64,000 bases of DNA from Bryoerythrophyllum caledonicum (GCA_963971425.1 OZ020517.1:17636904-17700903); one strand, 5' to 3'; counted from the stretch's first letter, positions 10,135-20,345 are shown. Translations and numbers: made by a program. Notes: generated by a model from the sequence alone, not told the origin.

Positions 10135-11866
10135 TCTTCATCAAAAGTACCACCACGTTTTTTTCAATATACATAGGATCTAAGAGATGGAGCAAACAAA
10201 GACCCAACGTAATTCACCTCCAGGTTTACTCCATTATGTAATTTATGTTGCTTTTATAATGTTACGGTAATTGAAAAGGAAGGCATTTAATAATAAACCA
10301 CCATTACAAAGGCCTATCTATATTTTGGTTTTGTTCTAGTTGTTCTCTAAATAGATCTAAATTCATTCGGCTAAATCATATTTCATCATAAATCCATCAT
10401 TAAGAGGTTAGAAGCAACTACTGAAATAGATATGATGAGATGAAGTGTAATCAAACAATCAATAATAGCTATTGCGCATTTTGCATTTGACATGCCTCCT
10501 TTAAAACTTCTATGTAACAACATGACCGTTCATGGTCAATGTTCTATGATTTTTCTAGGCCAGTGAACTATATACCTAATTTTATTTGTAAATATTGTAT
10601 ATTTTGTGGTTTACATTATCCATTCATGTTATGTTCCATCCATACACTCAGATGTATGGAATTTTTGAATTATGTAGGTATTTATAATTATAGTACACTG
10701 TTAAGTCCAAAAAATATGGGAAAATCAAAATTTCTTTGCATATAAATATGGAAAAAAAACCATGAGAGAAAATGTCACTTCTCCCGATTCTATGATTAGA
10801 TTTATAAAATTGCAGTTCAAAATTAAATAAATATTAATAAGTAACAAAAGGTGGAACTCCCTATCTATTTTGAAAAATTGTATCTATTTCTAGATCAAAA
10901 CTACTTTCATATCTATCATAAAAGATTTTTGTAATATAATTGTAATAACTTACATCCAATGGCATTATGCCATTGTGACCTTTTTAAACAAAGTGTGATC
11001 TAATAAATTCAGTCATGCTCATTTCAAATAGCAGCAACATGACACCTCATTCCGATATTGACATTGACTTAAAACAGTGTTTGATGATTTACGAACATGA
11101 ATTTATAGATAGGAAAAACATGAGGTTAAAATGATGAAATGATTTAAAGGACGTATGATCTGAAATAAATTGTTCATGATGTCAAAGTAATCTGACATAA
11201 CTTTTTGAAGGGAATTGAGAGGAAAGCTTATTAAAAGTGGTGAATGACTATTAATTTTAATTGTGTTAATCTGACATCAAATAAATAGTTATTCACCACT
11301 TTCAATAGTTCATGTCTTAGTGACAAATTTCGAATACCCTTGATAAATTACCTTACTTAGGTGCTTTGAGTATTGACTTTCCAATTCCTCTAGGCCATAG
11401 AGGGGATACACCTTGTAACCAGCAACAAAAAATCAGAAAATATGTCATATCCTACACTTTCCATTCAATGATATTTCATGTTCAATGATATCAAATAATA
11501 CACTACACCATTTTTGCAATATTTTCCATATTAACGTGCATATATATGTAAACACGATTCAACACTCAATCTTTGTTAAATTTCCACACATACGTCATTA
11601 TACACTATTCTAATGATTTAAGGGCACCTAATATGTGCAACATTGCACGTTCTATATGCATAGCACATTATTAATTTTCATATTATCATACTCAAATGTG
11701 ATATATTTATCCGTGGGATAAATACTAAAATTCTTATATGGATTCATAGTTTCAATTTTTTTTTTGAAAATTAATATACAATTGATGTTATCTTAAAATT
11801 TACTTCAATTGTATACTAAGTAGTAATATAAGATATTTCATCAAGCTCTAAAACACAAGTAGAGAA
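10135..11866. other. AT-rich stretch without recognisable gene
   Basis: About 1.7 kb of AT-rich sequence. The only ORF of note (10539-10745) shows no family. The direct and inverted copies of the TTCACCACTTT motif near 11240-11300 are short and unassigned. The left end of the copia LTR may lie in the last part, but I could not find it. Confidence 0.4.
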
Positions 11867-12102
11867 ATGATTGCACAAGCAAATGAAACACACACGATAT
11901 TACAAACAATGCTTGGAGTGAGAAATGGCCTCTTTCGAAGGCCTTCACTTATAGTACCAATTGATAACAACCTTTGCCAATACATATGGGACTACTTTAA
12001 GTTCCTTTCACCTCTTTCTATTTCTCCACTTTACTTTGTTTCTAAATCTACCTCAACTATTTACGATATCATAATAACTACAAGCAACTTTGATCTCTAA
12101 CA
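11867..12102 (-). repeat. Inner end of the copia 3' LTR (outer boundary not found)
   Basis: On the minus strand an LTR-type start TGTTAGAGATC begins at 12102, directly after the purine-rich string AAAGTGGGAG (12103-12112). Both are typical of the copia 3' junction. The outer end and any target duplication were not located. The ORF at 11867-12100 on the plus strand lies inside this LTR and is not called. Confidence 0.5.
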
Positions 12103-12233
12103 CTCCCACTTTGCAAGTAATTACCTTTCCACAATTCCATTGCCTTTGCTAACCTTCATGCCGCTATTTTGCAAATGCTTTCGTCAACACATCCGCCACG
12201 ATGTCTTCCGGTGGGCAATACTTCAAGCTTTTC
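12103..12233 (-). mobile_element. Copia element, end of the RNase H region
   Basis: The minus strand reads KYCPPEDIVADVLTKAFAK, the C-terminal signature of Ty1/copia pol (family: EYCPTEDMVADVLTKAL). The polypurine tract and LTR follow. The element continues on the far side of the nested CACTA insertion (13570 onward). It is an old, broken copy. Confidence 0.8.
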
Positions 12234-12236
12234 TTG
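12234..12236. repeat. Target duplication TTG, left of the small CACTA element
   Basis: The 3-bp duplication usual for CACTA elements; repeated at 13567-13569. Confidence 0.75.
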
Positions 12237-13566
12237 CACTATAAGAAACCCGTGTTTTTTGTGACAGGGCAATTAACGTGCAATTATGTTTTGTGCAGCA
12301 TCCGGCACGTCAACGTTGACATCCAAAAAAATCCGTTATAATTGACATGCGAAAAACATGCCAAAATCTCAAAAAATAGGCCCACGTTTTTTAAAACGTC
12401 ACAAAAACTTGGGGGTTGAAGGTGTTAAAAATCTGCCATGTGGCTGCCACATCGCGTCCACGTCATTGCCACATGGACGGGCAGTGCCACATCCCCAACT
12501 TTTTCATCCGGGCCCTTGGTAATGTGGCCCATGATGTGGTGCATGACGTGGCATACGATTGTGACTAGGCTTGCATACGTGGACCCGCCATTTTATGACG
12601 TGGCACCTTTAAAATATGACGTGTCACTTTTTAAAATATGACGTGGCATGTCCAATGAGCATAGTTTAATGCAATAATTAATTGTGGACAACGTAAATTG
12701 GGACGTCATTTCTACACGGTATGTTTTCTGTGACGTTCGTTATGACGTTTTCTGTGACGTTCGTTGAGATGGAGGTCACCAAAAGCAAGCACCAAGTCAG
12801 CAAAAGCAAGTGCCATGTCACCAAAAAGAAGCGCCATGTCATCAAAAAGTACTGTATCACTTTAAGTTTCAAGGGTAATTCAAATTCATCCAAATAGATG
12901 GATGAAAGTGAATCACTCTTGATTCAAGTGTGATGAGATAGGAGAGAAGGCCTTACATATATATACAATGGGATGCACAAGTGGTGACAATCCATATGGG
13001 ATTTTTGGATTTGTCATGGTGTTAGCATAAACATTCAAATGTCACAGTAGACGTCCATCCAGACGTCTGTTCCAACATCCTCTTTGCCTACGTGGCAGCT
13101 GATTTCAACCTTGCCTACGTGGCACAAACATTTTAAAAAGAATCCAATTTCTACCTTGCCTACGTGGCTCAAACATGTTTTTTGTGATGTCAGTAACGAC
13201 ATCCATGTTTTTATTTTTGTAGGGGTCAGCCCATCTCCACTGTATTTTAACCGTTGGGCAGTGTTTTACGGGAGGTTGCAGTAACAATCTCGAAGTTACT
13301 CACAGTGAAGCTGAAACCCCCCTGCCGACGTGGCATTGTCACCTTTCTGAGGACGTTGTCTAAAACATGACTATGTTCACTAGGACGTCCCGCAAAACAA
13401 ATACGTTTATGCTAACATCTCTGCGTTTTTCCGCCAATTTTTCCATGTTTGATGCAACATCCACCAGAATCCGAGAGCCCAAGGCTCGGCCCGTTCGCAA
13501 AAACATGTTTTGAAAAACACACTTGATCACAGCTAACGTCACAAAAATCACGGGTTTCTTATAGTG
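12237..13566. mobile_element. Small non-autonomous CACTA element (1.33 kb)
   Basis: The terminal inverted repeats begin CACTATAAGAAACCCGTG at both ends and continue as TTTTTGTGAC, with one mismatch in about 29 bp. The element is flanked by TTG on both sides. No transposase is seen. The interior carries subterminal-type repeats: ACGTGGC occurs seven times on the plus strand (for example near 12548, 12597, 13092 and 13158), and TGACGTT-like words cluster around 12730-12765. The element lies inside the RNase H part of the minus-strand copia, so it is younger than that copy. An autonomous CACTA elsewhere would have to mobilise it; the TNP2 fragment at 2.8-3.8 kb is decayed and is no obvious source. 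Confidence 0.88.
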
Positions 13567-13569
13567 TTG
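13567..13569. repeat. Target duplication TTG, right of the small CACTA element
   Basis: Matches 12234-12236. Confidence 0.75.
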
Positions 13570-14320
13570 CCACTCTCCAACTTCTTGCAAATGAAGTGAT
13601 GTTGCACATCAATGTGCTTTGTGCGTGCGTGGTGTGGGGTTCTTTGCAAGGGCTATGTACCCTTGATTGTTTCACATGATGGTGATTTCTCCTTCTTGAA
13701 TAAATCTGACATCTGCCAAAAGCTTGTGGAGTAAAATGGCCTGCTTTGTACTTTGGCTAGTTGCCATATACTTGGCCTTTGTTGTGGACAAAGGAATGGT
13801 TTGTTGCCTCTTACAATTCCACTAGATGGCACCAACTCCAACAAAGAACACATACCCCGTTGTTAAACGACACTTGTTTGTATCTCCGGCCCAATCCTCA
13901 TCGTCATACTCCCTCAAGGCAATGTCCTTACCACCAAGGCACAATTTGTAGTCTATAGTAACGTGCAAGTACCGCATGATGCGCTTCATAGGATTCCAAT
14001 GTGTTGGACCAGCCTTAGACATGAATTGGTTTATCATGCTTACTGCAAATGCAAAGTCAAGCCGTGTGCCTACCAGAGCATACACTAGTGACCCAAATCC
14101 ACTATGGTATGACATGCCTTCCATCTCACGTTGAATCGCCTCAAACTCTTCTTCCGAAAGCTTCAACAACTTGACATTCACATCAAGAGGTGTACCAATG
14201 GGCTTGCACTACTCCATGTTGAAGTGCTTAAACACCTCCTCAACATACTTTTTTTGGCTCATGGTCATGGTGCGTGCCCTGCAGTCTCTCACAAATTCCA
14301 CATGGAGACAATACTTTAAC
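13570..14320 (-). mobile_element. Copia element, RT C-terminal and RNase H region
   Basis: Minus-strand motifs in order: RARTMTMSQKKYVEEVFKHF (end of the RT palm/thumb region), GSLVYALVGTRLDFAFAV, HWNPMKRIMRYL, WAGDTNKCRLTTGYVFFVGV and an RNase H stretch that reaches the CACTA insertion. This is standard Ty1/copia pol. The copy is broken, with several interruptions. It belongs with 12103-12233 and 15085-15600 and probably with the gag-integrase half at 62.1-64 kb. Confidence 0.85.
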
Positions 14321-15084
14321 CCCTAAATTTATAACAGTCCCCTCAAGAGACTCTATAAGGTTTGGATAGGTTCCTATGGTGTAATTTTACAACAAATTTC
14401 TATGATATTTTTAATATAGATGGACATTACTAAAACCTTTGTAGGAGTCAATTTTTTTCCTAAATTCAACATCTAATGAAAAAATTATAGGTTTTGAAGT
14501 TTAAATGGGGAGAGCGGGCACGTCGGCCAACTCCAAAAACTTTTGATGGGACACTCTATTGTATGTGAGATTTTCAATTCTAGTAAGTAAAATTTTTTCC
14601 TTTCAAATTGTCAATAAAATTCTCTTGTCTTTAGTAAAAAAAATAATATGAATCCAAGTCAAACATTTTCACACATTATTGCACATTGTCAGACAAGGTA
14701 CCAAAAAAACTTCTTCTTCACATAAAACTTTGAGATCATCATATTTATACTTTTTATTTTTTCCGCAACATTATATGGTGTATGCCTTCTTATTGACCAT
14801 TCAGATTCTCATTCTAAACAAACTGAGTTTGCAAAAAAATATGACGCAAATTGACAATTTTTGAATCTCTACTCCTTGCACAATTTTTTTGAATATGCTT
14901 CATCATTTTTCAACCTCTTAAAATTGGAGTACATGAACTAATATTATGCTTAACATGATGGAAATGACTTTAGACCTTGTGTAGTGCAAAAATTTGACAC
15001 CAAGTGAAGTCAAAGTCAGCTAATCCATGAAACGCAAGGAAGAAAATGGACCCTTTTGTCTACTTCAAACACAATGATATTACA
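14321..15084. other. AT-rich stretch within the copia RT region
   Basis: About 0.75 kb where the central copia RT would be expected. I see no protein motif and no clear terminal repeats. It is probably a further rearrangement or insertion of unknown type. Confidence 0.4.
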
Positions 15085-15600
15085 ACTTAATAATACCCCT
15101 TGGCAACTAATCTTGCCTTGAGGCGCACCACTCGGCCCAAAGCATCCTTCTTTGTACGAAACACCCACTTGCATCCAACACTTTTGTAATCCTTTGGAAG
15201 AAGAGCTAGCTCCCATGTGTCATTCACCATCAGCAAGTCGTACTCTTGCATAGCCGACTCCCACTTGCTTGCATCCTCCGATTGCAAAGCCTCACACATT
15301 TTTAAATATCCTCCAATGACGCCACTGTAGTGGCAAGTTCTATCTCATGTTGAGGCAAAATGTGGCTCTTTCACTATTCACCAGGCGCGCAACGCTCTCT
15401 TTTTAGATACCATGGCTCTTGTAAGTTCCCTAAGTCTTCATTGCTTAGTGAAGGTGTTGATGAAGATGCTATTTCTCCTTCTTTGGCATCCAATCTCTCT
15501 TACCATCGTAATCCTTCGAGGGTGGAACACCATATGGGCATAAGTATGCTAAGGGGGGTACAAAATGGGCAAAAATAATATACTCCATAGTATGTTAGTT
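15085..15600 (-). mobile_element. Copia element, start of the RT region
   Basis: The minus strand contains DASKWESAMQEYDLL, DTWELALLPKDYKSVGCKWV and FRTKKDALGRVVRLKARLVA, the N-terminal part of the RVT_2 domain of Ty1/copia RT. A serine/proline-rich linker (PPSKDYDGKRDWMPKK) precedes it and would follow integrase. Integrase itself is not adjacent here but appears at 62.1-63 kb in the same orientation. Confidence 0.85.
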
Positions 15601-16397
15601 TTGAAGCCCTTTGTTAAATTGTTGTTGAATGCCAACCGTCCATTTTTTAGGTGGGGAGAAATCATGGCCAACAAAATGTTACGTGAGCTGAAAATCTCTT
15701 GAACAAGGTGCTGATTTTTGGGACTTTGTGTTGTCATAACACATGTTGCTCAATAAGTGGCCGAACCCTTTCCCGAGATGAAAATATTGCATACTACAGA
15801 GTCTGAAAATATACTAGAAATACTACGCAGTATATCAATTTTTTCAAGGCTAGGTTTTCAACCGAAAACTAGATTTTGAAGAAAATGATGGAAAATAAAA
15901 ATATTTTTGAAAACACTTTATGTTTTAAGATAGATTTTTGTATGCTAAAGAAGGTTCGATAATAATTTGGAGAAAAAATCAACATTTAACCCCCATTTTA
16001 AGTATTTTTGACAATAAATCCATTTTTTGCTATTACAAGTAAATTTAAGTCTTTGATCATAATTTTTCATTTGGAATGACTAAAAAGAACATATTGTGCA
16101 TGTAATCTAAAAGTTTTGTAGTATTGTGAACTTCTAATCTCCCACAAGAAGTATATTTGTATACTTCTTAAAACTGTGACAAATATATAGTAATTACAAA
16201 TATACTTCTTCTCATTGAATCGTAGAGGGTTTTGGTGAAAATTTATGATATGTGTGATGGCATGGAAGTGAGGACTCACATTTTGGAGACCAACATCTGA
16301 AATCAAAAGCAAATTGGGCATGTGACGCGAAAGAGCACTTGTGACATGGCAAAAAACGGTTTGTGACACTATTCGTGCCACCTTAGTCGACTATCAC
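15601..16397. other. AT-rich stretch, nothing recognised
   Basis: It lies between the copia RT start and the left edge of the inserted block. A 104-aa minus-strand ORF (16067-16381) has no recognisable domain. The short dyad AAGAAGTATA/TATACTTCTT near 16147-16170 is the only structure noted. Confidence 0.35.
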
Positions 16398-16421
16398 CCA
16401 TATTCATTATATTGGGAGATT
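16398..16421 (+). repeat. Left copy of a 24-bp inverted match bounding the block
   Basis: CCATATTCATTATATTGGGA plus four more bases is identical to the reverse complement of 62054-62077, 45.6 kb away. The sequences diverge on both sides of the 24 bp. It is a candidate terminal inverted repeat, but no target duplication is evident. Confidence 0.5.
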
Positions 16422-16679
16422 AGGAGCCTCCCAAAATAATACGAAAAACTTGAGCTAACCTAAATATGCAAATGTTTAGTGATTTGCATAGTAACCTTTG
16501 AATACTATCTTTGAGTTTGGTGTCCATTAAAATGGGAGGTGCGGAATTATTTTCAATTTAAAATAAGGCTAGAAAGAAATTGAAGTACATTTTTAGCTTC
16601 AGTCAAGCTAAAAGCAAGCAATACTTACAACTCCAAATATCATTCAAAAACGAAAGATCAAATGTCAAGGCACAAAAAT

Positions 16680-16990
16680 GCATTTCTCGAATTGAAACAC
16701 ACTATCAACTCGATTCGAGCTGAATGTGCCCCAACAATTCCTATGCGATAAAACATTCAGAATAGCAAATATCAAAGGGCAAATCATCAAGCCCAAAATT
16801 CACTTCTCTCCAAGAAAAAAGCCATATACATTTAGCTCGAGTCGAGCTGAATGTGCCCAAGCAATTCCTATGCGATAAATCATTTAGCATAGCAAATAAC
16901 AAAATATCAAAACTCTGAAATGTATTAATCTCTACAAGAAATGGGTGTACAATTTCAGCTCGATTTGAGCTTAAATCATGCCAACATATT
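16680..16990. repeat. Three diverged tandem units of about 125 bp, each with a palindrome
   Basis: Palindromic cores lie at about 16703-16730, 16826-16857 and 16952-16980. The first two units also share GCAATTCCTATGCGATAAA-type sequence after the core, and the last two share a CTCTxCAAGAAA string before it. The array lies just 3' of gene A (minus strand). Confidence 0.65.
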
Positions 16991-17050
16991 TCAATCTTAT
17001 GCACACATTCTTGGATACAAGTATAAGAGCAACATCTTTGTACTAAAAAA

Positions 17051-17482
17051 TCATTGCGAAGAAGATGGCTCGGTATCCCTGATCAAACTATCTTGAATGA
17101 TTTGAACTTGATTTCTAGGTATCTTCACAACAGGAAATTCACTCCTACTTCTAGACTTCCATGCAGTCAACAAAGATCCGGTGTCCTCCCATTGCGGAAG
17201 TTGCTCGTCATCAATTGTCCATTGTAGACCGTTGGAAGAGGCCCATCCATCATAGCATCTTTCGACATTTGCATCGCACGAAGTTGGGCGAAAGTACTGT
17301 ATTTTGATAGAATTAGGCCTTTCTAGATCCGAATTAGGGTCCGAGAGCGCTTGTGCAATCCAAATAGGGCGTTCATCTCCATCACATGCTCTTAATGCAA
17401 CAAAATAGCTTGAGTAAACGTCTCGATTAATCCGAAAAGAAGGGATTGGCCTATCTCGACTCTGCCCAACAAAGTGGTCATC
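17051..17482 (-). CDS. Gene A, C-terminal exon (BAH/SH3-like segment)
   Basis: An open minus-strand frame of 143 codons ends at a TGA at 17053-17051. It has no ATG start, so it is probably an internal or last exon. Motifs in order: DDHFVGQSRDRPIPSF, YFVALRACDGDERPIWIAQA, SIKIQYFRP, LLTAWKSRSRSEFPVVKIPR, ending EPSSSQ. The pattern FVAL..DE.PIWIAQAL followed by IQYF resembles the small beta-barrel (BAH- or SH3-like) tail that I recall in some DUF7869-type proteins; this is from memory. The frame differs from the preceding ORF (17392-17844), so an intron or a frameshift lies near 17480. Gene B has no counterpart. Confidence 0.55.
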   Translation of the reverse strand, partial: DDHFVGQSRDRPIPSFRINRDVYSSYFVALRACDGDERPIWIAQALSDPNSDLERPNSIKIQYFRPTSCDANVERCYDGWASSNGLQWTIDDEQLPQWEDTGSLLTAWKSRSRSEFPVVKIPRNQVQIIQDSLIRDTEPSSSQ

Positions 17483-17844
17483 TCATCATGATCCTTACGA
17501 ACAGCGCCCACACTGGTAAATTGGTCCTCGATTGTTTGACCAATACGACTAGAAGGCCAAAAACCAACCTGTAGAGAGGTGGGCAAGTCCATTAGTTGAC
17601 TAAGTGACTCTCTAACTTCCCACCAATAATAGCTCAAATCGCCTTCAATATTCACATGCATGATCCTCACGTGCTTGACGCTCCCAATATGAAATGAATC
17701 CAGAAAGACCTTTAAACACTTCAGGAAGATTACGCATTGCATGAGGCTGCAATGAAGGTGGTTCTCCACGTGGCCACAAAGACCTCCCATTTGAATCATC
17801 TTTCCACAATTTGATGCCACCCCCTTCTTTTGGAAGCCAATCAT
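17392..17844 (-). CDS. Gene A, linker segment between core and tail (part of the ORF)
   Basis: The useful part is about 17670-17480 on the minus strand: VNIEGDLSYYWWEVRESLSQ, LMDLPTSLQ, VGFWPSSRIGQTIEDQF. It follows the DUF7869 core frame (which stops at 17645) in a neighbouring frame and precedes the tail exon. The first half of this ORF (before about 17700) overlaps the core in another frame and is not meaningful. Whether introns or frameshifts join the pieces cannot be decided by eye. A GT-type donor candidate follows CTCTACAG near 17570. Confidence 0.4.
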   Translation of the reverse strand: MIGFQKKGVASNCGKMIQMGGLCGHVENHLHCSLMQCVIFLKCLKVFLDSFHIGSVKHVRIMHVNIEGDLSYYWWEVRESLSQLMDLPTSLQVGFWPSSRIGQTIEDQFTSVGAVRKDHDEMTTLLGRVEIGQSLLFGLIETFTQAILLH

Positions 17845-18817
17845 CTTGATGACAAAGAATCTTGTATTTCATCATGGGACATCCATTGGAGTCAATAAAG
17901 AATTTGAATTGGTAAGCCTTTGTGTGGCCCTGCAATGCTTTGTCTCCACCTACAATACTTTTACTAATAAAGGACTTGAAGTCCGGGACTTCTTCAATCA
18001 AGTGGGGGACTGATGGCATACGTCCGTTCTCCTTAAATGATCTCATAAGCAAAGGGATTGTGGGGAAACTCTCCTTCTTCAAAGCCATACTCCATGGACC
18101 GAATAATGCATCAATGTCATCATATGTGTGGCCAACAAGCATGAAATTAACATAAACCTCTCGGAAGATACCCTTTGCAACAAGAAGAGACCGAAAGCAA
18201 AACACATATCTATTTTTGTTGTCACTCACCGCATTGTCCATTTGCACATACAAAATAGGCGGCAAAGGTTTTGCTGTAGCTAGAGACTCAGGTGCGGCGC
18301 GGAGGAATGGGACACAAGTATCTGAAGCTCCTTGCAAAACAGCTCGAAGCAATGCAATTCTTCCCGAATCCTGAAATAATTGTCGGGACAATGTCTTCGG
18401 AGGTTGTTCTAAATCTCGCAACAATCTAGCAAAAAATCCCACTGTATAGTTGACATCATGTGGGTAAATGTCCAAGCCATAATGAGCATAACAAACATTG
18501 CCATGACCATGTGCAAGCATTCCAGTTACAGAGATGGGCAACTTCATCAGACCATCCAAATGTTTCGTCTTGTGAGAGAGGACAGGAGATGCAGTCTTCG
18601 AGTGATCCATCTTGTCGTGCATAATCGTAACACATTCATACGGCAACTCTTGAGCGCGGTAATGGTTGGAATAATACAACTTTCGATGAGCCCATGCCTT
18701 GGAAGAACTTGGAATTCCATCAACTCAGCATCTACTGGATCGTGGAAAGACGAGTTGTCACCTGACAAATCAAAATCATCGTCGATTCAGGCACCGGTTG
18801 AAGTCTCCATCTCGGCA
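17645..18817 (-). CDS. Gene A: DUF7869-type protein, core exon
   Basis: A minus-strand exon that opens after an acceptor (TTAACTTTGCAG, 18818-18829). The long open frame runs from about 18727 to 17645. From the first TYR-TYR (YYSNHYRAQELPYECV), the motifs are HDKMDHSK (aspartates about residues 22 and 25), LAHGHGN, DIYPHDVNYTVGF, LYVQMDNAVSDNKNRYVF (Asp 148, Asp 153) and FMLVGHTYDDIDALFGPWS (residues 179-195). These are the signature blocks of DUF7869-type proteins, found in expanded, transposon-like families. The spaced Asp blocks resemble an RNase H-like (DDE/D) nuclease, which is inference. The start is unresolved: a 6-codon first exon (ATG at 19218-19216, donor at 19201) precedes a palindrome-bearing intron. 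Gene B is its inverted partner. Confidence 0.7.
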
Positions 18818-18944
18818 CTGCAAAGTTAAGGCGAAAGTGTAATAAGTTGATGTAGTACAATAGTACTCCAAGGTTCATCCCACATCAATCAAAGTGAACA
18901 AAAAAATAGCATCATTGTTCATCTCCACGATTAGGTGAAAACAA

Positions 18945-18979
18945 AGCACATTCAGCTCGACTCAAGCTGAATGTGCACA
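18945..18979. repeat. Palindromic unit in gene A intron 1
   Basis: About 35 bp: half-site GTGCACATTCAGCTCGA facing its reverse complement around one base, with few mismatches. Confidence 0.85.
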
Positions 18980-18992
18980 TCACATACTGTAC

Positions 18993-19024
18993 TCATTCAG
19001 CTCGAGTCGAGCTGAATGTGCACA
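18993..19024. repeat. Second palindromic unit in gene A intron 1
   Basis: CATTCAGCTCGA, G, TCGAGCTGAATG with flanking TGCAC: a near-perfect palindrome. Gene B has five such units in the corresponding intron. Confidence 0.85.
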
Positions 19025-19200
19025 ACATATTTTATGTCCGGAGTTAGCGGCAATAATATCGGGCACAATTGATGATTGCTTAAACGAAGAGTACTAAATC
19101 AAAACTTGAAGCACTCATACCAACAAAAACTACGCATTTTCACAATTGCAAGAACATATATGTCATACTGACGTACAAATAAAAAAACGAATCTCTAAAC

Positions 19201-19218
19201 CTGTACTAAGGAGGCCAT
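19201..19218 (-). CDS. Gene A, candidate first coding exon
   Basis: ATG followed by five codons (MASLVQ) and then GTTTAG after CAG, a fair 5' splice site. Gene B has the same exon (59168-59185, MASSVQ). The frame link to the next exon is not clean, so this remains a candidate. Confidence 0.35.
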
Positions 19219-19602
19219 TGTGTCAACGCCGAAGTATCACCTCCTTCCTACAACTTTTTCATTACATTGAAAATGATAGTATCAAATGTGCGAACCAAAT
19301 GCCAAGTAAATCACCATAAAGTTTAGACATAAGTCACTTATAAATGGTCCAATTGCGTGCACCAAAACGTCTTGAATGAAGAAGGAAGAGAAAACCCTAC
19401 TCTTTGTCACGGCCGCAGCGACCATTCACGACCACACACCTCCGCATCTCTAGAAATTCCAAACACAACTAAGTTGACCTAGAATAATGTATCTACTTTT
19501 TGCACATAAATTTGACTTCAAATGCAATAGGGTTTTCAAATGTCAAGGCGTACTTCGAGACAATATAGATTCACGAAGGCTTGCCGAGTATTAGAAAGGT
19601 GC

Positions 19603-19606
<4 letters not shown>

Positions 19607-19684
<78 letters not shown>
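19607..19684. repeat. (AG)n microsatellite
   Basis: About 39 uninterrupted AG units upstream of gene A. The mirror (CT)n lies at 58717-58780 upstream of gene B. Confidence 0.95.
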
Positions 19685-19688
<4 letters not shown>

Positions 19689-20039
19689 AGTTGGGGTGTA
19701 TTGACCACGTCGAACAAGTTGCCGTTAAGAAAAGAGTGGGAATGACATCATGTTTGGCGGAGAGGAGCTATTCCAAATAAAACATCTCCCAAATTTGACC
19801 AAAAAATTAACAACCACATAAGTTTCTCCTCATATCTCGATGTAATGGAAGTTTCTGTTTACATGATCAATTGAGGTTATGGATTGGGGTTATGGGTATC
19901 AATTTAAATTTGCAAGAATCAATAATTTTAAATTTAAGGTATAGAATTATGTATCAATTTAAGGTTATCAATTGGGGTTATGGGTATTTGATTACGGTCA
20001 TTTATTTCCATATTAAGGATATTGATTATGACTAGATTA

Positions 20040-20345
20040 TAAAAGTAAAGATTTAGGTTTAGGGTTCAAATTACATTTTGACACTGAGGGTTTAGGATTT
20101 AAGGTTTAGGATTGCAAGTCCATGGTATGAAGTGTAAATTATAGGGTTTAGGGTTTCGGACTAAACAATTCTAGAATTAGATTTATGGATTAGAGTATAG
20201 GGTTTAGATTTAAGGGTTTAGTTTTTAGGATTTAGGATTTATAGTTTATTGTTTAGGTTTAATGATTTAAAGATTAGGGTTTAGGATTTTAGAGTTTAGT
20301 GTTTGGGGTTTAGATGTAGGGTTTAGATTAGCATTGAGATTACCA
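20040..20345. repeat. Degenerate telomere-like repeats (TTTAGGG type)
   Basis: About 20 imperfect words such as GGGTTTAGG, AGGGTTTAG and GATTTAGG run in one direction, many 7 bp apart. They are too degenerate for an active telomere. The mirror array CCCTAAAC lies at 58086-58340. Confidence 0.75.

Larger units (their letters stand above)
17770..20310 (-). repeat. Left arm of a large inverted duplication
   Basis: Matches the reverse complement of about 58086-60719 over gene A/B core, intron 1, upstream region, microsatellite and telomere-like repeats. The two core proteins differ at about 18 of 320 residues by eye. The match ends sharply at the palindromic word GTGGCCAC (17770-17777) on the gene side and fades near 20310 on the spacer side. 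Confidence 0.85.

Noticed and set aside
11867-12100. Plus-strand ORF of 77 aa
   Set aside because: Lies antisense within the copia 3' LTR; no domain.
18458-18829. Plus-strand ORF of 123 aa over gene A (and its mirror at 59660-60031)
   Set aside because: Antisense shadow of the DUF7869 core and upstream exon.
20040-20345. A true telomere or chromosome end
   Set aside because: The repeats are too degenerate and short, lie internally and are mirrored in the other arm.
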